Source of the DNA: an uncultured Mucilaginibacter sp.
GTDB lineage: Bacteria; Bacteroidota; Bacteroidia; Sphingobacteriales; Sphingobacteriaceae
Reading direction: 5' to 3'
DNA: 61,218 nucleotides
Assembly: GCA_903915155.1 (NCBI GenBank)
Contig: CAIWRU010000189.1
Span: 1-61,218 of the forward strand
A program made the position numbers and the translations under genes. Positions 1 to 7,866 of this stretch are shown one piece after another (the first letter of the stretch is position 1; each line of letters begins with the position of its first letter). A model generated the notes under the pieces. That model made no database searches and was not told the DNA's origin. It saw only the letters and a program-made list of their open reading frames with translations.

Positions 1-1050
1 CAAACCATTTTTATGGAAATGGTTTTCCGCAAAATAGAGATATGGATTGAGGGCGACGGCAATAAACAAAAAAAGTTAAATGCCACCGCCTGGGATAAGG
101 AGAAAATAAGAAAGAAAACAATAAAACATGGCTTGTTCATATTGGTATCATTCCTTATAGCCAATACATTTTTAGCCTACATTATCGGCAGTGAAAGCTT
201 AATAAAAATTATTGTTGAACCAATAACGCTTCATTGGGTTGGGTTTAGCAGTATTTGGGTTTTTACCATCGTATTTTATCTTGTTTACAGTCAGGTTAGG
301 GAGTTGGTTTGTACGGTAATTTGCCCCTACGGGCGTTTACAGGGCGTTTTGATGGATGAACACACCCTGGTTGTTGCCTACGACGACGTTAGAGGAGAAC
401 CACGCGGCAAATTGGATAAAACCGGCCTTGCCTTAAAAGGCGACTGTGTTGATTGCAATTTATGCGTTGCTGTTTGCCCTACCGGTATTGATATACGCCA
501 GGGTACCCAGATGGAATGTATTAACTGTACCGCCTGTATTGATGCCTGCGACGAGGTAATGGATAAGATCCATAAACCGCGCAACTTGATAGGTTATTTT
601 TCAGAGGACATGATCCGCTTGAAAAAGAAGCCGTCATTTACCGTGCGTATGATGGGTTACAGCAGCATTATAGTCGTTTTGATGACTGTGCTTTGTTATT
701 TCATTTTTAGTCGCAACGATATGGACATTACCGTAATGCGGGGTTCAGGTATGTTGTACCAGGAGCAGCCGGGTGGCTATATCAGTAATATCTATAATGC
801 CGATATTACCAACAAAGCCAATGTTACCCGCAGCATAATATTGAAAGCCGAGGACCCTGATATTAAAATTAAATACATCCAGGCGCCGGGAGTAATTACT
901 AAGGGGAATGATGTTAAGGCGGTATTTTTTGTATTGATTCCTGCTAAGAAAATTCATTCATTCAAAACAGATGTAAAATTGCAGCTAATAAGCGGTAACA
1001 AAGTAATACAAACTATAACAACAGAATTTGTAGCACCTTTTAATAATTAA
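1..1050 (+). CDS. ccoG: CcoG/FixG, cbb3 oxidase accessory iron-sulfur protein (5' partial)
   Basis: This is an integral membrane ferredoxin-like protein needed for maturation of the cbb3-type cytochrome oxidase, probably in copper handling. The reading frame is open from base 1 and the first residues (QTIFMEMVFRKIE) match the middle of CcoG, so the N-terminal quarter lies outside the window; 349 residues are visible. Membrane segments are at about 45-66, 84-99 and 220-240. A CxxxCP motif is at visible residues 104-109. Two 4Fe-4S clusters are at C149/C152/C155/C159 and C173/C176/C179/C183. The last 110 residues form the Ig-like FixG_C domain. The fixH gene follows after 4 bases, so this is the tail of a ccoNOPG-H operon. 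Identification is firm. Confidence 0.95.
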   Translation, partial: QTIFMEMVFRKIEIWIEGDGNKQKKLNATAWDKEKIRKKTIKHGLFILVSFLIANTFLAYIIGSESLIKIIVEPITLHWVGFSSIWVFTIVFYLVYSQVRELVCTVICPYGRLQGVLMDEHTLVVAYDDVRGEPRGKLDKTGLALKGDCVDCNLCVAVCPTGIDIRQGTQMECINCTACIDACDEVMDKIHKPRNLIGYFSEDMIRLKKKPSFTVRMMGYSSIIVVLMTVLCYFIFSRNDMDITVMRGSGMLYQEQPGGYISNIYNADITNKANVTRSIILKAEDPDIKIKYIQAPGVITKGNDVKAVFFVLIPAKKIHSFKTDVKLQLISGNKVIQTITTEFVAPFNN

Positions 1051-1054
1051 AGCA

Positions 1055-1477
1055 ATGAACTGGGGAAAAGCCACCGTGGCAATATTAGTAATATTCGTAC
1101 TCTTTATAGGGGGGCTTAGCTATTTTATGTTCGCGGCACCTAACGATGATTATGACCACCAATACTACGAGGATGGATTAAATTTCGACCACGATTATAA
1201 CCGCGAAAAACAAGTGACAAAAGACCATGCACAACCTAAAATTGAAGTAGATACTTGTTGTATAAAGGTTACTTTCCCGCAAACAATTAATGGTAAAGTG
1301 AGATTATCACGCCCCTCAAGTGATGCAAGTGACACCACCATAATACTTGATAATAGAGATGGTAGCCCTATACAAATATTAACAAACCACCTGGTTAAAG
1401 GTAAATGGCAGTTGGTATTTGATTGGATAAGCAATAATAAAACCTATCTGTATCACCAGGAAGTTTATGTGCAATGA
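1055..1477 (+). CDS. fixH: FixH/CcoH family protein
   Basis: A 140-residue protein with one N-terminal membrane anchor (residues 7-28) and a periplasmic beta-rich domain, as in FixH/CcoH, a small subunit-like factor required for stable cbb3 oxidase assembly. It contains a His/Asp/Tyr-rich stretch just after the anchor (DYDHQYYEDGLNFDHD), a feature I associate with the Bacteroidota members. It starts 4 bases after ccoG and its stop overlaps the ATG of the next gene (ATGA), so the three are translated as one unit. Family assignment comes from position in the operon plus topology; sequence conservation in FixH is low. Confidence 0.85.
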   Translation: MNWGKATVAILVIFVLFIGGLSYFMFAAPNDDYDHQYYEDGLNFDHDYNREKQVTKDHAQPKIEVDTCCIKVTFPQTINGKVRLSRPSSDASDTTIILDNRDGSPIQILTNHLVKGKWQLVFDWISNNKTYLYHQEVYVQ

Positions 1478-2163
1478 GCAATAACGCTATCGCTTTTTTT
1501 ATTGGCCTGTTTGGCAGCATACATTGTATAGGTATGTGCGGCCCGTTGGCTTTCGCTATCCCAATAGCGGAAAATAAATGGTGGCTGGTAGTGGGTGATA
1601 AAATATTGTACAACATTGGCCGAATTGCCACTTATAGCTTTCTCGGGTTATTGATAGGCTTTATTGGGAAGCAATTGTGGGTTTATGGCTTGCAACAAGG
1701 CATAAGTTTATTAAGTGGCCTGCTTATAATTTTAGCAGGACTTACCAGGCTTTTTAAAATGCGTTTCGCGAACAATAGAGTGTTATCCACCATAATGCTG
1801 CCGGTAAATAAATTGCTGGGGTACGCCTTGCGACACCATTCGGGCCATTTTATTATTGGGTTAATTAATGGGCTGCTGCCGTGCGGCTTTGTTTACCTTG
1901 CTTTAGCCGGAGCCATTAATACCCCATCGCCGGTTTCAGCAGCCACTTTTATGTTTTGGTTTGGTACAGGTACATTCCCATTAATGCTTATAGCTACCAT
2001 TGGTTCTGGTTTTATAGGGCCGATGGTTCGCAGGCGAATAAACCGCGTTATTCCTTATGTTATGGTTTGCCTTGGGTTCTGGTTTATTTTACGTGGATTG
2101 AACCTTGATATTCCGTACCTTAGCCCGGCAAAACAATCGTCAGGAATAACAATATGTCATTAA
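1474..2163 (+). CDS. TauE/SafE-like (DsbD_2) membrane exporter of the cco locus
   Basis: A 229-residue polytopic protein with about six membrane helices. The opening FIGLFGSIHCIGMCGPLAF carries the GMCGP motif of the sulfite exporter TauE/SafE and cytochrome-biogenesis transmembrane family that regularly follows ccoGH. The second half has the repeated NGLLPCGFVYLAL motif. The Cys in both motifs suggests metal or thiol handling; a role in supplying copper or exporting metal during cbb3 assembly is inferred from location. The ATG overlaps the fixH stop by 4 bases. It ends two bases before the DUF1275 gene. Confidence 0.85.
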   Translation: MSNNAIAFFIGLFGSIHCIGMCGPLAFAIPIAENKWWLVVGDKILYNIGRIATYSFLGLLIGFIGKQLWVYGLQQGISLLSGLLIILAGLTRLFKMRFANNRVLSTIMLPVNKLLGYALRHHSGHFIIGLINGLLPCGFVYLALAGAINTPSPVSAATFMFWFGTGTFPLMLIATIGSGFIGPMVRRRINRVIPYVMVCLGFWFILRGLNLDIPYLSPAKQSSGITICH

Positions 2164-2164
2164 C

Positions 2165-2890
2165 ATGTTAAGGCACCTCGGCACCAAACGCACCCATGCG
2201 CATAATGTTAAACTGGCCACATTACTAGGCTTAACTGCAGGTTTTGTGAATGCAGCCGGTTTTTTAGCTTTTTCGGTACTTACAACAAATGTAACCGGCC
2301 ATGCAGCATTGTTTGCCGAACGTTTAGCCGCACAAGACTGGAAAACGGCGCGAGTAGTTGCGTTATGGATGTTCTTGTTCTTAGCCGGCGCTTTCTTTTC
2401 CAGCCTGATAGTTTCACGAATCGGGCGAAACCAGCGCTTTTCGTATGTTATCCCTATACTAATTGAGATGGCCATATTAATTGCGGTGGCAATTTTTGGC
2501 TTTAAATATGATGGCAGCCTTGTTGCCAAAGAAATTTATGCGGGAAGTTTGCTGTTTGCCATGGGGTTACAGAATTCATTAGTATCGATAGTATCCGGCT
2601 CAATTGTACGAACTACTCATTTGACGGGGACATTTACTGACCTGGGAATTGAACTGGGCCAATTCGTCCAAAAAAACAGTGGTGATCGACCTGCATTAAA
2701 AGCAAAGATAAGGCTGCGCTCAACCATCATCTTCTTTTTTATGGCCGGTGCGTTAGCGGGTGCTTATCTATTTCATTACTTTGGCTTCTATTCCTTTTTT
2801 GTGCCGGTAGCTATACTTACTTTCGCTTTGATCGGAGATATTTTCCGCATCAGGATGCAGCACTATTATCGCATGCATAAAAATGCCTAA
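2165..2890 (+). CDS. YoaK/DUF1275 family membrane protein
   Basis: A 241-residue protein with about six hydrophobic segments and the DUF1275 hallmarks: GLTAGFVNAAGFLAF near residue 21-35, VTGHAALFAE, a LxxGLQNSLVS motif near residue 137, and TGTFTDLGIELGQ near residue 160. The biochemical function of the family is unknown; it is an inner membrane protein. The ATG lies one base after the stop of the TauE-like gene, so it is co-transcribed with the cbb3 maturation genes. That coupling suggests a role in the microaerobic state, which is inference only. Confidence 0.85.
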   Translation: MLRHLGTKRTHAHNVKLATLLGLTAGFVNAAGFLAFSVLTTNVTGHAALFAERLAAQDWKTARVVALWMFLFLAGAFFSSLIVSRIGRNQRFSYVIPILIEMAILIAVAIFGFKYDGSLVAKEIYAGSLLFAMGLQNSLVSIVSGSIVRTTHLTGTFTDLGIELGQFVQKNSGDRPALKAKIRLRSTIIFFFMAGALAGAYLFHYFGFYSFFVPVAILTFALIGDIFRIRMQHYYRMHKNA

Positions 2891-2958
2891 AAGTGCTTTA
2901 AATCACTTTTAAACCCAACTCAGATCATGGTTTAGGGGCGCAGTATTCCGCAATTTTG
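2889..2958 (+). promoter_or_regulatory. Crp/Fnr-type operator (2889-2910) and -7 box (2951-2958)
   Basis: The palindrome reads AAAAGTGC-TTTAAA-TCACTTTT; one half is TGC rather than TGA. It closely matches the better site at 12304-12327. Its centre (2899.5) lies 58.5 bases before the last G of CAATTTTG (2951-2958), a 7/8 match to the Bacteroidota -7 box TAnnTTTG. With transcription starting about 4 bases later, the operator sits near -62, the class I Crp position. The downstream gene starts at 2978. The core CCGCAATTTTGAT is identical at the L,D-transpeptidase promoter near 20363. Confidence 0.65.
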
Positions 2959-2977
2959 ATAATAAAATTCATCAATC

Positions 2978-3325
2978 ATGGATACTATATTAAACATTCG
3001 CACTGGTTGGAACAACCAAACTGAAAGCCACTCAAAAGCTATGCGGTCTGAAAGTAAATTAGCTGAATTTATCAATAGTCAGAAAAAAAATGAAACCGCA
3101 TGGTTCCTGATTTCAATGATAGTTCAGGGTGTATTTTTCCTGCCAATACCTGCAGTGCTCGTATTCAGTTTTAATGCACCGGCTTACGTTTTGATATTTA
3201 CGCTCAGCCTGTTTTTTGCCAACATTATTGCGGGCATGAGCAGTGCAGGCGCCAAAGCAATTATTTACCTGTTCGCGGCCAGCATTGTGGTTCACGCCTT
3301 ATTGCTTGCCATTTTTACTTTATAA
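2978..3325 (+). CDS. Small membrane protein of the alcohol dehydrogenase operon, unknown
   Basis: A 115-residue protein I do not recognise. Residues 1-40 are polar and residues 42-115 form three hydrophobic helices (about 43-63, 68-86, 91-113) with small-residue motifs (AGMSSAGAKA). It lies 18 bases upstream of the alcohol dehydrogenase and is the first gene behind the Crp/Fnr-type operator at 2889-2910, so it is predicted to be induced together with fermentation genes. The ATG at 2978 is chosen because it is 20 bases after the -7 box. No function is claimed. Confidence 0.75.
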   Translation: MDTILNIRTGWNNQTESHSKAMRSESKLAEFINSQKKNETAWFLISMIVQGVFFLPIPAVLVFSFNAPAYVLIFTLSLFFANIIAGMSSAGAKAIIYLFAASIVVHALLLAIFTL

Positions 3326-3343
3326 ATCCAGTCCGATCAAATT

Positions 3344-4378
3344 ATGCTGCCCAAAAAAATGAAGGCAGCGGTAATCTATGAATTTGGAAAACCGCTCCAG
3401 ATGGAAGAAGTTCCGGTGAGAGAGCCGGGGCAAAACGAAATATTGGTTAAAGTTGTAGCGTGTGGAGTTTGTCATACAGACCTGCATGCCTGTGAAGGTG
3501 ATTGGCCCGTAAAGGCTAATTTGCCCTTGATCCCCGGCCATGAAGCGGTTGGCTATTTTGTGGCGATGGGGGCAGGGGTTAAAAATATAAAAGAAGGCGA
3601 TATAGTGGGTGTGCCATGGTTGTACAGTGCCTGTGGCTGCTGCGATTACTGCATAACGGGTTGGGAAACACTTTGCGAGGAGCAAAAGAATGGTGGCTAC
3701 AGCGTAAATGGCGGATTCGCCGAATACGTTACAGCCGATTCGCGGTATGTGGCCCGCTTCCCGGCCGGGATAGATTTTACAGCAATGGCGCCGATTATTT
3801 GTGCCGGCGTAACGGTATATAAAGGACTAAAAGAAACTGAAGCAAAACCCGGCGAATGGGTAGCCATTTCGGGCATTGGCGGTTTAGGACACCTGGCAAT
3901 ACAATATGCCAAAGCCATGGGCCTGCATGTAGCCGCTATTGATATAGCGGATGAAAAGCTTGAACTGGCTAAAAAACTGGGTGCTGATGTTACCGTAAAT
4001 GCAGCCGCACATGACCCCGGAGAATTTTTGAAAAAGGAAACCGGAGGCATGCACGGTGTGCTGGTTACCGCTGTTTCGACAACAGCATTTAAACAAGCGC
4101 TCTCTACCTTACGAAGAAAAGGCACCATGGCCCTTACTGGTTTGCCAAAAGGCAATTTCGATCTTTCGATATTTGAAACAGTTTTAAATCGCCATACCTT
4201 ACGCGGCTCTATAGTAGGAACCCGCAAAGACATGGAAGAAGCCATCCAGTTTGCTGTAGAAGGAAAGGTAAAAGCCACAGTACGCCCTGCAAAACTTGAG
4301 GATATTAACCGGGTTTTCGACGATATGAAAAAAGGCGAGATCGAAGGAAGAATTGTTTTGGAAATAGCTAAGCCTTAA
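3344..4378 (+). CDS. adhP: Zinc-dependent alcohol dehydrogenase, AdhP type
   Basis: A 344-residue medium-chain dehydrogenase that oxidises primary alcohols or, in fermentation, reduces acetaldehyde to ethanol with NAD(P)H. Catalytic zinc ligands are visible in GVCHTD (C43), GHE (H66-E67) and IICAGVT (about C154). The structural zinc loop is C97-x2-C100-x2-C103-x7-C111. The dinucleotide motif GIGGLG is near residue 177. An alternative start at 3359 (MKAAVIYEFG) matches the usual AdhP N-terminus equally well. It follows the small membrane gene by 18 bases and ends at a strong terminator. With ldhA and ackA nearby it gives a mixed-acid type outlet for reductant. Confidence 0.93.
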   Translation: MLPKKMKAAVIYEFGKPLQMEEVPVREPGQNEILVKVVACGVCHTDLHACEGDWPVKANLPLIPGHEAVGYFVAMGAGVKNIKEGDIVGVPWLYSACGCCDYCITGWETLCEEQKNGGYSVNGGFAEYVTADSRYVARFPAGIDFTAMAPIICAGVTVYKGLKETEAKPGEWVAISGIGGLGHLAIQYAKAMGLHVAAIDIADEKLELAKKLGADVTVNAAAHDPGEFLKKETGGMHGVLVTAVSTTAFKQALSTLRRKGTMALTGLPKGNFDLSIFETVLNRHTLRGSIVGTRKDMEEAIQFAVEGKVKATVRPAKLEDINRVFDDMKKGEIEGRIVLEIAKP

Positions 4379-4397
4379 TAGTTAAGTATAGAATTTA

Positions 4398-4440
4398 AAA
4401 AAGGTTTCAGCGTGGGTCGGCCACTGCCTGGAACCTTTTT
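4398..4440 (+). terminator. Rho-independent terminator after adhP
   Basis: The arms AAAAAGGTTTCAG (4398-4410) and CTGGAACCTTTTT (4428-4440) pair over 13 bases with one G-U. An inner GTGG/CCAC stem sits in the loop, and the 3' arm ends in a T run. It begins 19 bases after the adhP stop. Confidence 0.85.
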
Positions 4441-4480
4441 ATTTTGATGGTTTTGTGATGAAAAAGGCGTTTAATTTCAT

Positions 4481-4545
4481 ATGATATAAATCAATTCAGG
4501 ATGTGCTTTTAGTCAAATTCAAGGGGTTTTATATAGATAGTTTTG
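4481..4545 (+). promoter_or_regulatory. Crp/Fnr-type operator (4481-4494) and -7 box (4538-4545) for ompW
   Basis: ATGAT-ATAA-ATCAA differs from the classical Fnr box TTGAT-N4-ATCAA by one base. Its centre (4487.5) is 57.5 bases before the G of TAGTTTTG, a perfect TAnnTTTG box. The inferred start near 4549 puts the operator at about -61.5. OmpW-family genes are known Fnr/Anr targets in E. coli and Pseudomonas (oprG), which supports the site. Confidence 0.75.
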
Positions 4546-4569
4546 CCTCATAATTTAAATAAAAACAAT

Positions 4570-5262
4570 ATGAAAAAGCTATTTTTATCTACGGTTACTT
4601 TACTATTATTTGCAACTTTTAACTGTTTTGCGCAAAAACAAAATGAGTTTGACATCCGTGTCAGAGCTATTGACGTAGTGCCGTCAGAAAGCGCCACAAT
4701 TGGCGTAATTGGCGGGAATGTTAGTATCAATCACGATATTGTTCCTGAAGTTGATTTTACTTACTTTTTTCTTAATAACTTTTCTGCGGAGCTGATACTG
4801 GGCACTACGAGGCACCAGGTGAGTACGGTGGGGTCTGATCTATCAGCAATAGGTGGTGCCACTTCTGCTAATGTTGCATTAGGGAAGGTGTCTCTGTTGC
4901 CACCAACGCTTACATTTCAGTATCATGTGCCTACAGGTACGGCATTTAAGCCATACATAGGCGCTGGTATTAACTATACAATTTTTTACGACGTAAATAG
5001 TGGCCCGGTTGTTAGTGGGCTGAGTTATAAAGACCATGCCGCCTTCGCAGCTCAATTAGGTGCAGACTTTGATCTGAGCAAGAAAGTTTTCTTTAATATC
5101 GATGTTAAGAAAATATGGTTGTCGACCAATGCGACTGTTAACGCATCTAATTTAACTCCTGCGTCATCACCGCAATTAGCTTCAACATTAGGGAGTATAC
5201 CTGCAGCTGTGAAAATAAACCCCTGGGTATTGGGTATAGGCTTTGGTTACAGGTTTAAATAA
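4570..5262 (+). CDS. OmpW-family outer membrane protein
   Basis: A 230-residue protein with a clear signal peptide (MKKLFLSTVTLLLFATFNCFAQ) and the sequence run of an OmpW eight-stranded barrel: FDIRVRAIDVVP at the mature start, PEVDFTYFFLNNFSAELI in the first hairpin, FKPYIGAGINYTIFYD, and a C-terminal GFGYRFK. OmpW proteins form narrow outer membrane channels for hydrophobic solutes. The longer reading frame beginning with TTG at 4543 is rejected because it would start inside the promoter; the ATG at 4570 begins the signal peptide. It is a single-gene unit ending in a terminator hairpin. Confidence 0.9.
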   Translation: MKKLFLSTVTLLLFATFNCFAQKQNEFDIRVRAIDVVPSESATIGVIGGNVSINHDIVPEVDFTYFFLNNFSAELILGTTRHQVSTVGSDLSAIGGATSANVALGKVSLLPPTLTFQYHVPTGTAFKPYIGAGINYTIFYDVNSGPVVSGLSYKDHAAFAAQLGADFDLSKKVFFNIDVKKIWLSTNATVNASNLTPASSPQLASTLGSIPAAVKINPWVLGIGFGYRFK

Positions 5263-5285
5263 TATAGTCCAATTTTAAATGCAAG

Positions 5286-5315
5286 GGAGCCGGCTAAATT
5301 TATTTAGCCGGCTCC
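5286..5315. terminator. Bidirectional terminator between ompW and hemN
   Basis: A perfect 14-bp hairpin, GGAGCCGGCTAAAT (5286-5299) and its complement (5302-5315), with a two-base loop. It lies between two convergent genes and can end transcription from both sides, although neither flank has a long uninterrupted T run. Confidence 0.8.
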
Positions 5316-5367
5316 TTACATTTTGATTAAAAAGGTTAAGCAATTAATACCCTTGTGAGACAAATAC

Positions 5368-6726
5368 TTATATCGCCATGCTGAATAATTGGCTTTGTGG
5401 TTGTTTAGCCCACAGCCTGGCGTCAAGCGCCATACATATGTTTCGAAGGAAGCGTTTCCCTAAGGGTGTTACTTTAAGGTTCCATGGATTTATTTCAACC
5501 AAACCATCCTCTTCAAGTGCCTTTAGCCGCTCCAAGCCATCAAGTAGTGCCTCACAAGGCTCAAGCTGCTGATTCCATGACGTATACCCTTTACACATAA
5601 TATTGGTAATGTGCTTGCGGAGCACTAGGTCGTCAGCTGTTAAAATATGCCCTTTAACAATGGGCAGATCATGTTTTACAAGATCTACATATTCTTCCAC
5701 TGTTTTAACATTTTGGGCGAACGCATACCATGAATCGCTGATAGCCGATACACCTAATCCAATTAATAATTGGGTATGCTGGTGCGTATATCCCATAAAG
5801 TTGCGGTACAGATTTCCTGAGAATTCTGCATGGCTTAAAGCATCGCCGGGCAACGCGAAATGGTCCATCCCGATCTCGTTATATCCGTAGTGTAATAGCA
5901 AGCTGCGACCTATTTCGTAAAGATTATTTTTAGCCTTACTATCAGGCAGGTCTTTTTCGGTGAAGAGCCTTTGGCCTGGTTTAATCCAGGGTACGTGTGC
6001 GTAGCTGTAAAATGCAATCCGGTCGGGTTGCAGGCTGGCAACCTGGTTCATGGTGTCTATTAACCCATCCAGCGTTTGCAATGGCAACCCGTATATCAGG
6101 TCATAGTTTATTGATGTATAGCCTATTTGCCGTGCCAGTTGTGTTACCAGGCGCACCTGTTCATAAGTTTGGTGCCGGTTTATAATCAACTGAACTTTCG
6201 GGTCGAAATCCTGTATGCCCAGGCTTAGCCTTCTAAAACCAAGGTCATATAAAGTTTGTAAATGATCAACGGTTGTGTTACCGGGATGTGCCTCAAAACT
6301 AAATTCAGCATCAGGGTGTATATGTGTATCTTGTAGTAAGCCTTCAATAAGCTTTTGTAAATTAAAAGCGCTAAAAAAAGTTGGCGTGCCGCCCCCTAAA
6401 TGTATTTCTTTAATTACCGGAATATCACCCAGGATGGCGCGATACCTTTCCCACTCCTGTAAAACGGCATTGATGTAAGGCTCTTCAACACGATGGTTTT
6501 TTGTAATTCGTGTATTACAACCGCAATAGGTACACAGGTTTTCGCAATAGGGTAAATGTATATAAAGGCTAATCCCGTCTTTACTATTACTCTCTGAAAA
6601 GGATTTTTTTAATGCTGATTTCCAATCAGCCAGGTCAAAAAGTTCATTGTCCCAGTATGGAACTGTGGGGTAACTGGTATAACGAGGTGCGGCTACATTG
6701 TATTTTTGAGCCAAATGCTGATCCAT
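5368..6726 (-). CDS. hemN: Oxygen-independent coproporphyrinogen III oxidase
   Basis: A 452-residue radical SAM enzyme that converts coproporphyrinogen III to protoporphyrinogen IX without oxygen, the anaerobic step of haem synthesis. The cluster motif C61-x3-C65-x2-C68-x-C70 (YCENLCTYCGC) is specific to HemN-type enzymes, and HLGGGTPTFF is the following glycine-rich SAM motif. The N-terminus MDQHLAQKYNVAAPRYTSYP is typical. I place the start at the ATG at 6726 and not at an upstream TTG (6804), which lies inside ldhA. It follows ldhA by 19 bases and so shares its promoter. Haem made here would serve the cbb3 oxidase, the two cytochromes and the haem-PAS sensor in this region. Confidence 0.95.
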   Translation of the reverse strand: MDQHLAQKYNVAAPRYTSYPTVPYWDNELFDLADWKSALKKSFSESNSKDGISLYIHLPYCENLCTYCGCNTRITKNHRVEEPYINAVLQEWERYRAILGDIPVIKEIHLGGGTPTFFSAFNLQKLIEGLLQDTHIHPDAEFSFEAHPGNTTVDHLQTLYDLGFRRLSLGIQDFDPKVQLIINRHQTYEQVRLVTQLARQIGYTSINYDLIYGLPLQTLDGLIDTMNQVASLQPDRIAFYSYAHVPWIKPGQRLFTEKDLPDSKAKNNLYEIGRSLLLHYGYNEIGMDHFALPGDALSHAEFSGNLYRNFMGYTHQHTQLLIGLGVSAISDSWYAFAQNVKTVEEYVDLVKHDLPIVKGHILTADDLVLRKHITNIMCKGYTSWNQQLEPCEALLDGLERLKALEEDGLVEINPWNLKVTPLGKRFLRNICMALDARLWAKQPQSQLFSMAI

Positions 6727-6745
6727 CTTTTTAAGTTTAGGTTGT

Positions 6746-7765
6746 TTAATTATTGTTTTGCTGAATGGCACGGCAATCCTTGGCACACACGCAGGCTTTT
6801 CCAACGCATTTGTCCTGTTGCCACATATCGAGGTTATGAATGGTTTGATTTGCTATTTCCTGCAAGGCTTCGCGGGTTAAGTAAGCCTGGTGAGGCGTTA
6901 TAATAACATTATCGTGCTCAAGTAAACTGCTTAATAGCGGGTCTTTATGCTGGTCGTATTTATGGTCTTCAAAAAACAAACCTTTTTCAAACTCATAAAC
7001 ATCAATCCCGAGGTACCCAACCTTGCCAGTTGCAAGGGCTGAGACCACATCGCTTGTTTTAATAATTGCCCCTCTTGATGTATTAATAAGCATTACGCCA
7101 TCTTTCATTTGATTGAGCGTAGCCTTTTGAATAAGGTGTTCGGTTTGTGGTGTTAAAGGGATATGAATAGATATAATGTCTGATTGGGCTAAAAGGTCGC
7201 CCAGGCTAACCGGTAGAACGTGGTCGACATCATCCGGTGGAAATTTGTCATAACCAATAACATTACATCCCAGGCCTTTAAATATATTGGCTGTAGCCAA
7301 GCCCGTTGCGCCCAGCCCAATTATCCCAACAGTTTTGCCTGAAAAGTTAAAGCCGATCAGCTCATCATTTCTAAAATCGAAAGAATGACAATTATGGTCG
7401 GCTTTAATTAGTTTCCGGTTAAGAGCCATAGCCAGTGTAACTGCGTGCTCGGCGATAGCCTGTGGCGAATATGACGGCACGTTTGATATTTTGATTGATT
7501 TTTTTGCGGCAGCCTGTTTATCAATATGGTCGGTGCCAACTGAACGGGTAACGATGTATTTTATGCCCAATTCGGCCAGTTTATCAATTACTGTTGCCGA
7601 AACATCATCATTTGTAAACACAATAATAGCATCTTTCCCTTCAGCATAAGTTGCTGTTTCAATATTAAGCGGATTTGAGATCAGCGTAATATCGTGTTTC
7701 TTCTGATTGGCCTTTGCCAAAAACTCCTTTTCGAAAGGCTTTATACTGTAAGCAACTACTTTCAT
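6746..7765 (-). CDS. ldhA: D-lactate dehydrogenase (2-hydroxyacid dehydrogenase)
   Basis: A 339-residue NAD-dependent enzyme that reduces pyruvate to D-lactate. The dinucleotide motif G150-x-G152-x2-G155 and the catalytic triad R231 (NTSRG), E260 and H292 (TPHQAY) are in place. The R-to-E and R-to-H spacings (29 and 61) equal those I recall for Lactobacillus D-LDH. An oddity is the C-terminal tail with four cysteines, C320, C325, C327 and C331, which could bind metal or be redox active. It is first in an operon with hemN, behind a perfect TAnnTTTG box and a Crp/Fnr-type palindrome, so low-oxygen induction is predicted. Confidence 0.92.
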   Translation of the reverse strand: MKVVAYSIKPFEKEFLAKANQKKHDITLISNPLNIETATYAEGKDAIIVFTNDDVSATVIDKLAELGIKYIVTRSVGTDHIDKQAAAKKSIKISNVPSYSPQAIAEHAVTLAMALNRKLIKADHNCHSFDFRNDELIGFNFSGKTVGIIGLGATGLATANIFKGLGCNVIGYDKFPPDDVDHVLPVSLGDLLAQSDIISIHIPLTPQTEHLIQKATLNQMKDGVMLINTSRGAIIKTSDVVSALATGKVGYLGIDVYEFEKGLFFEDHKYDQHKDPLLSSLLEHDNVIITPHQAYLTREALQEIANQTIHNLDMWQQDKCVGKACVCAKDCRAIQQNNN

Positions 7766-7782
7766 TTATTTTTTGCGTTTAA

Positions 7783-7848
7783 CAAAAATATGCAGTGCAT
7801 AATGGAATACAGATGAGGAAGGTCAGGTGCAAAAATGATCTTTATCAG
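7783..7848 (-). promoter_or_regulatory. Crp/Fnr-type operator (7835-7848) and -7 box (7790-7783) for ldhA-hemN
   Basis: On the minus strand the -7 box is TATTTTTG, a perfect TAnnTTTG. The operator ATGAT-CTTT-ATCAG is centred at 7841.5, 58.5 bases upstream of the box's G. The operator forms the loop of the hairpin at 7823-7860 that follows the preceding cytochrome gene. Confidence 0.75.
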
Positions 7849-7860
7849 TTTTGCACCTGA
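7823..7860 (-). terminator. Stem-loop after the small cytochrome gene, enclosing an operator
   Basis: A perfect 12-bp inverted repeat, TCAGGTGCAAAA (7823-7834) and TTTTGCACCTGA (7849-7860), with a 14-base loop. It begins 6 bases after the minus-strand cytochrome gene ends, so it is probably its terminator, though no T run follows the stem. The whole loop is the ldhA operator. Confidence 0.6.
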
Positions 7861-7866
7861 TTGCTA

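Noticed and set aside
6727-6804. Longer N-terminus of HemN starting at a TTG.
   Set aside because: It would overlap ldhA by about 60 bases and add residues with no HemN similarity; the ATG at 6726 gives the known family N-terminus.
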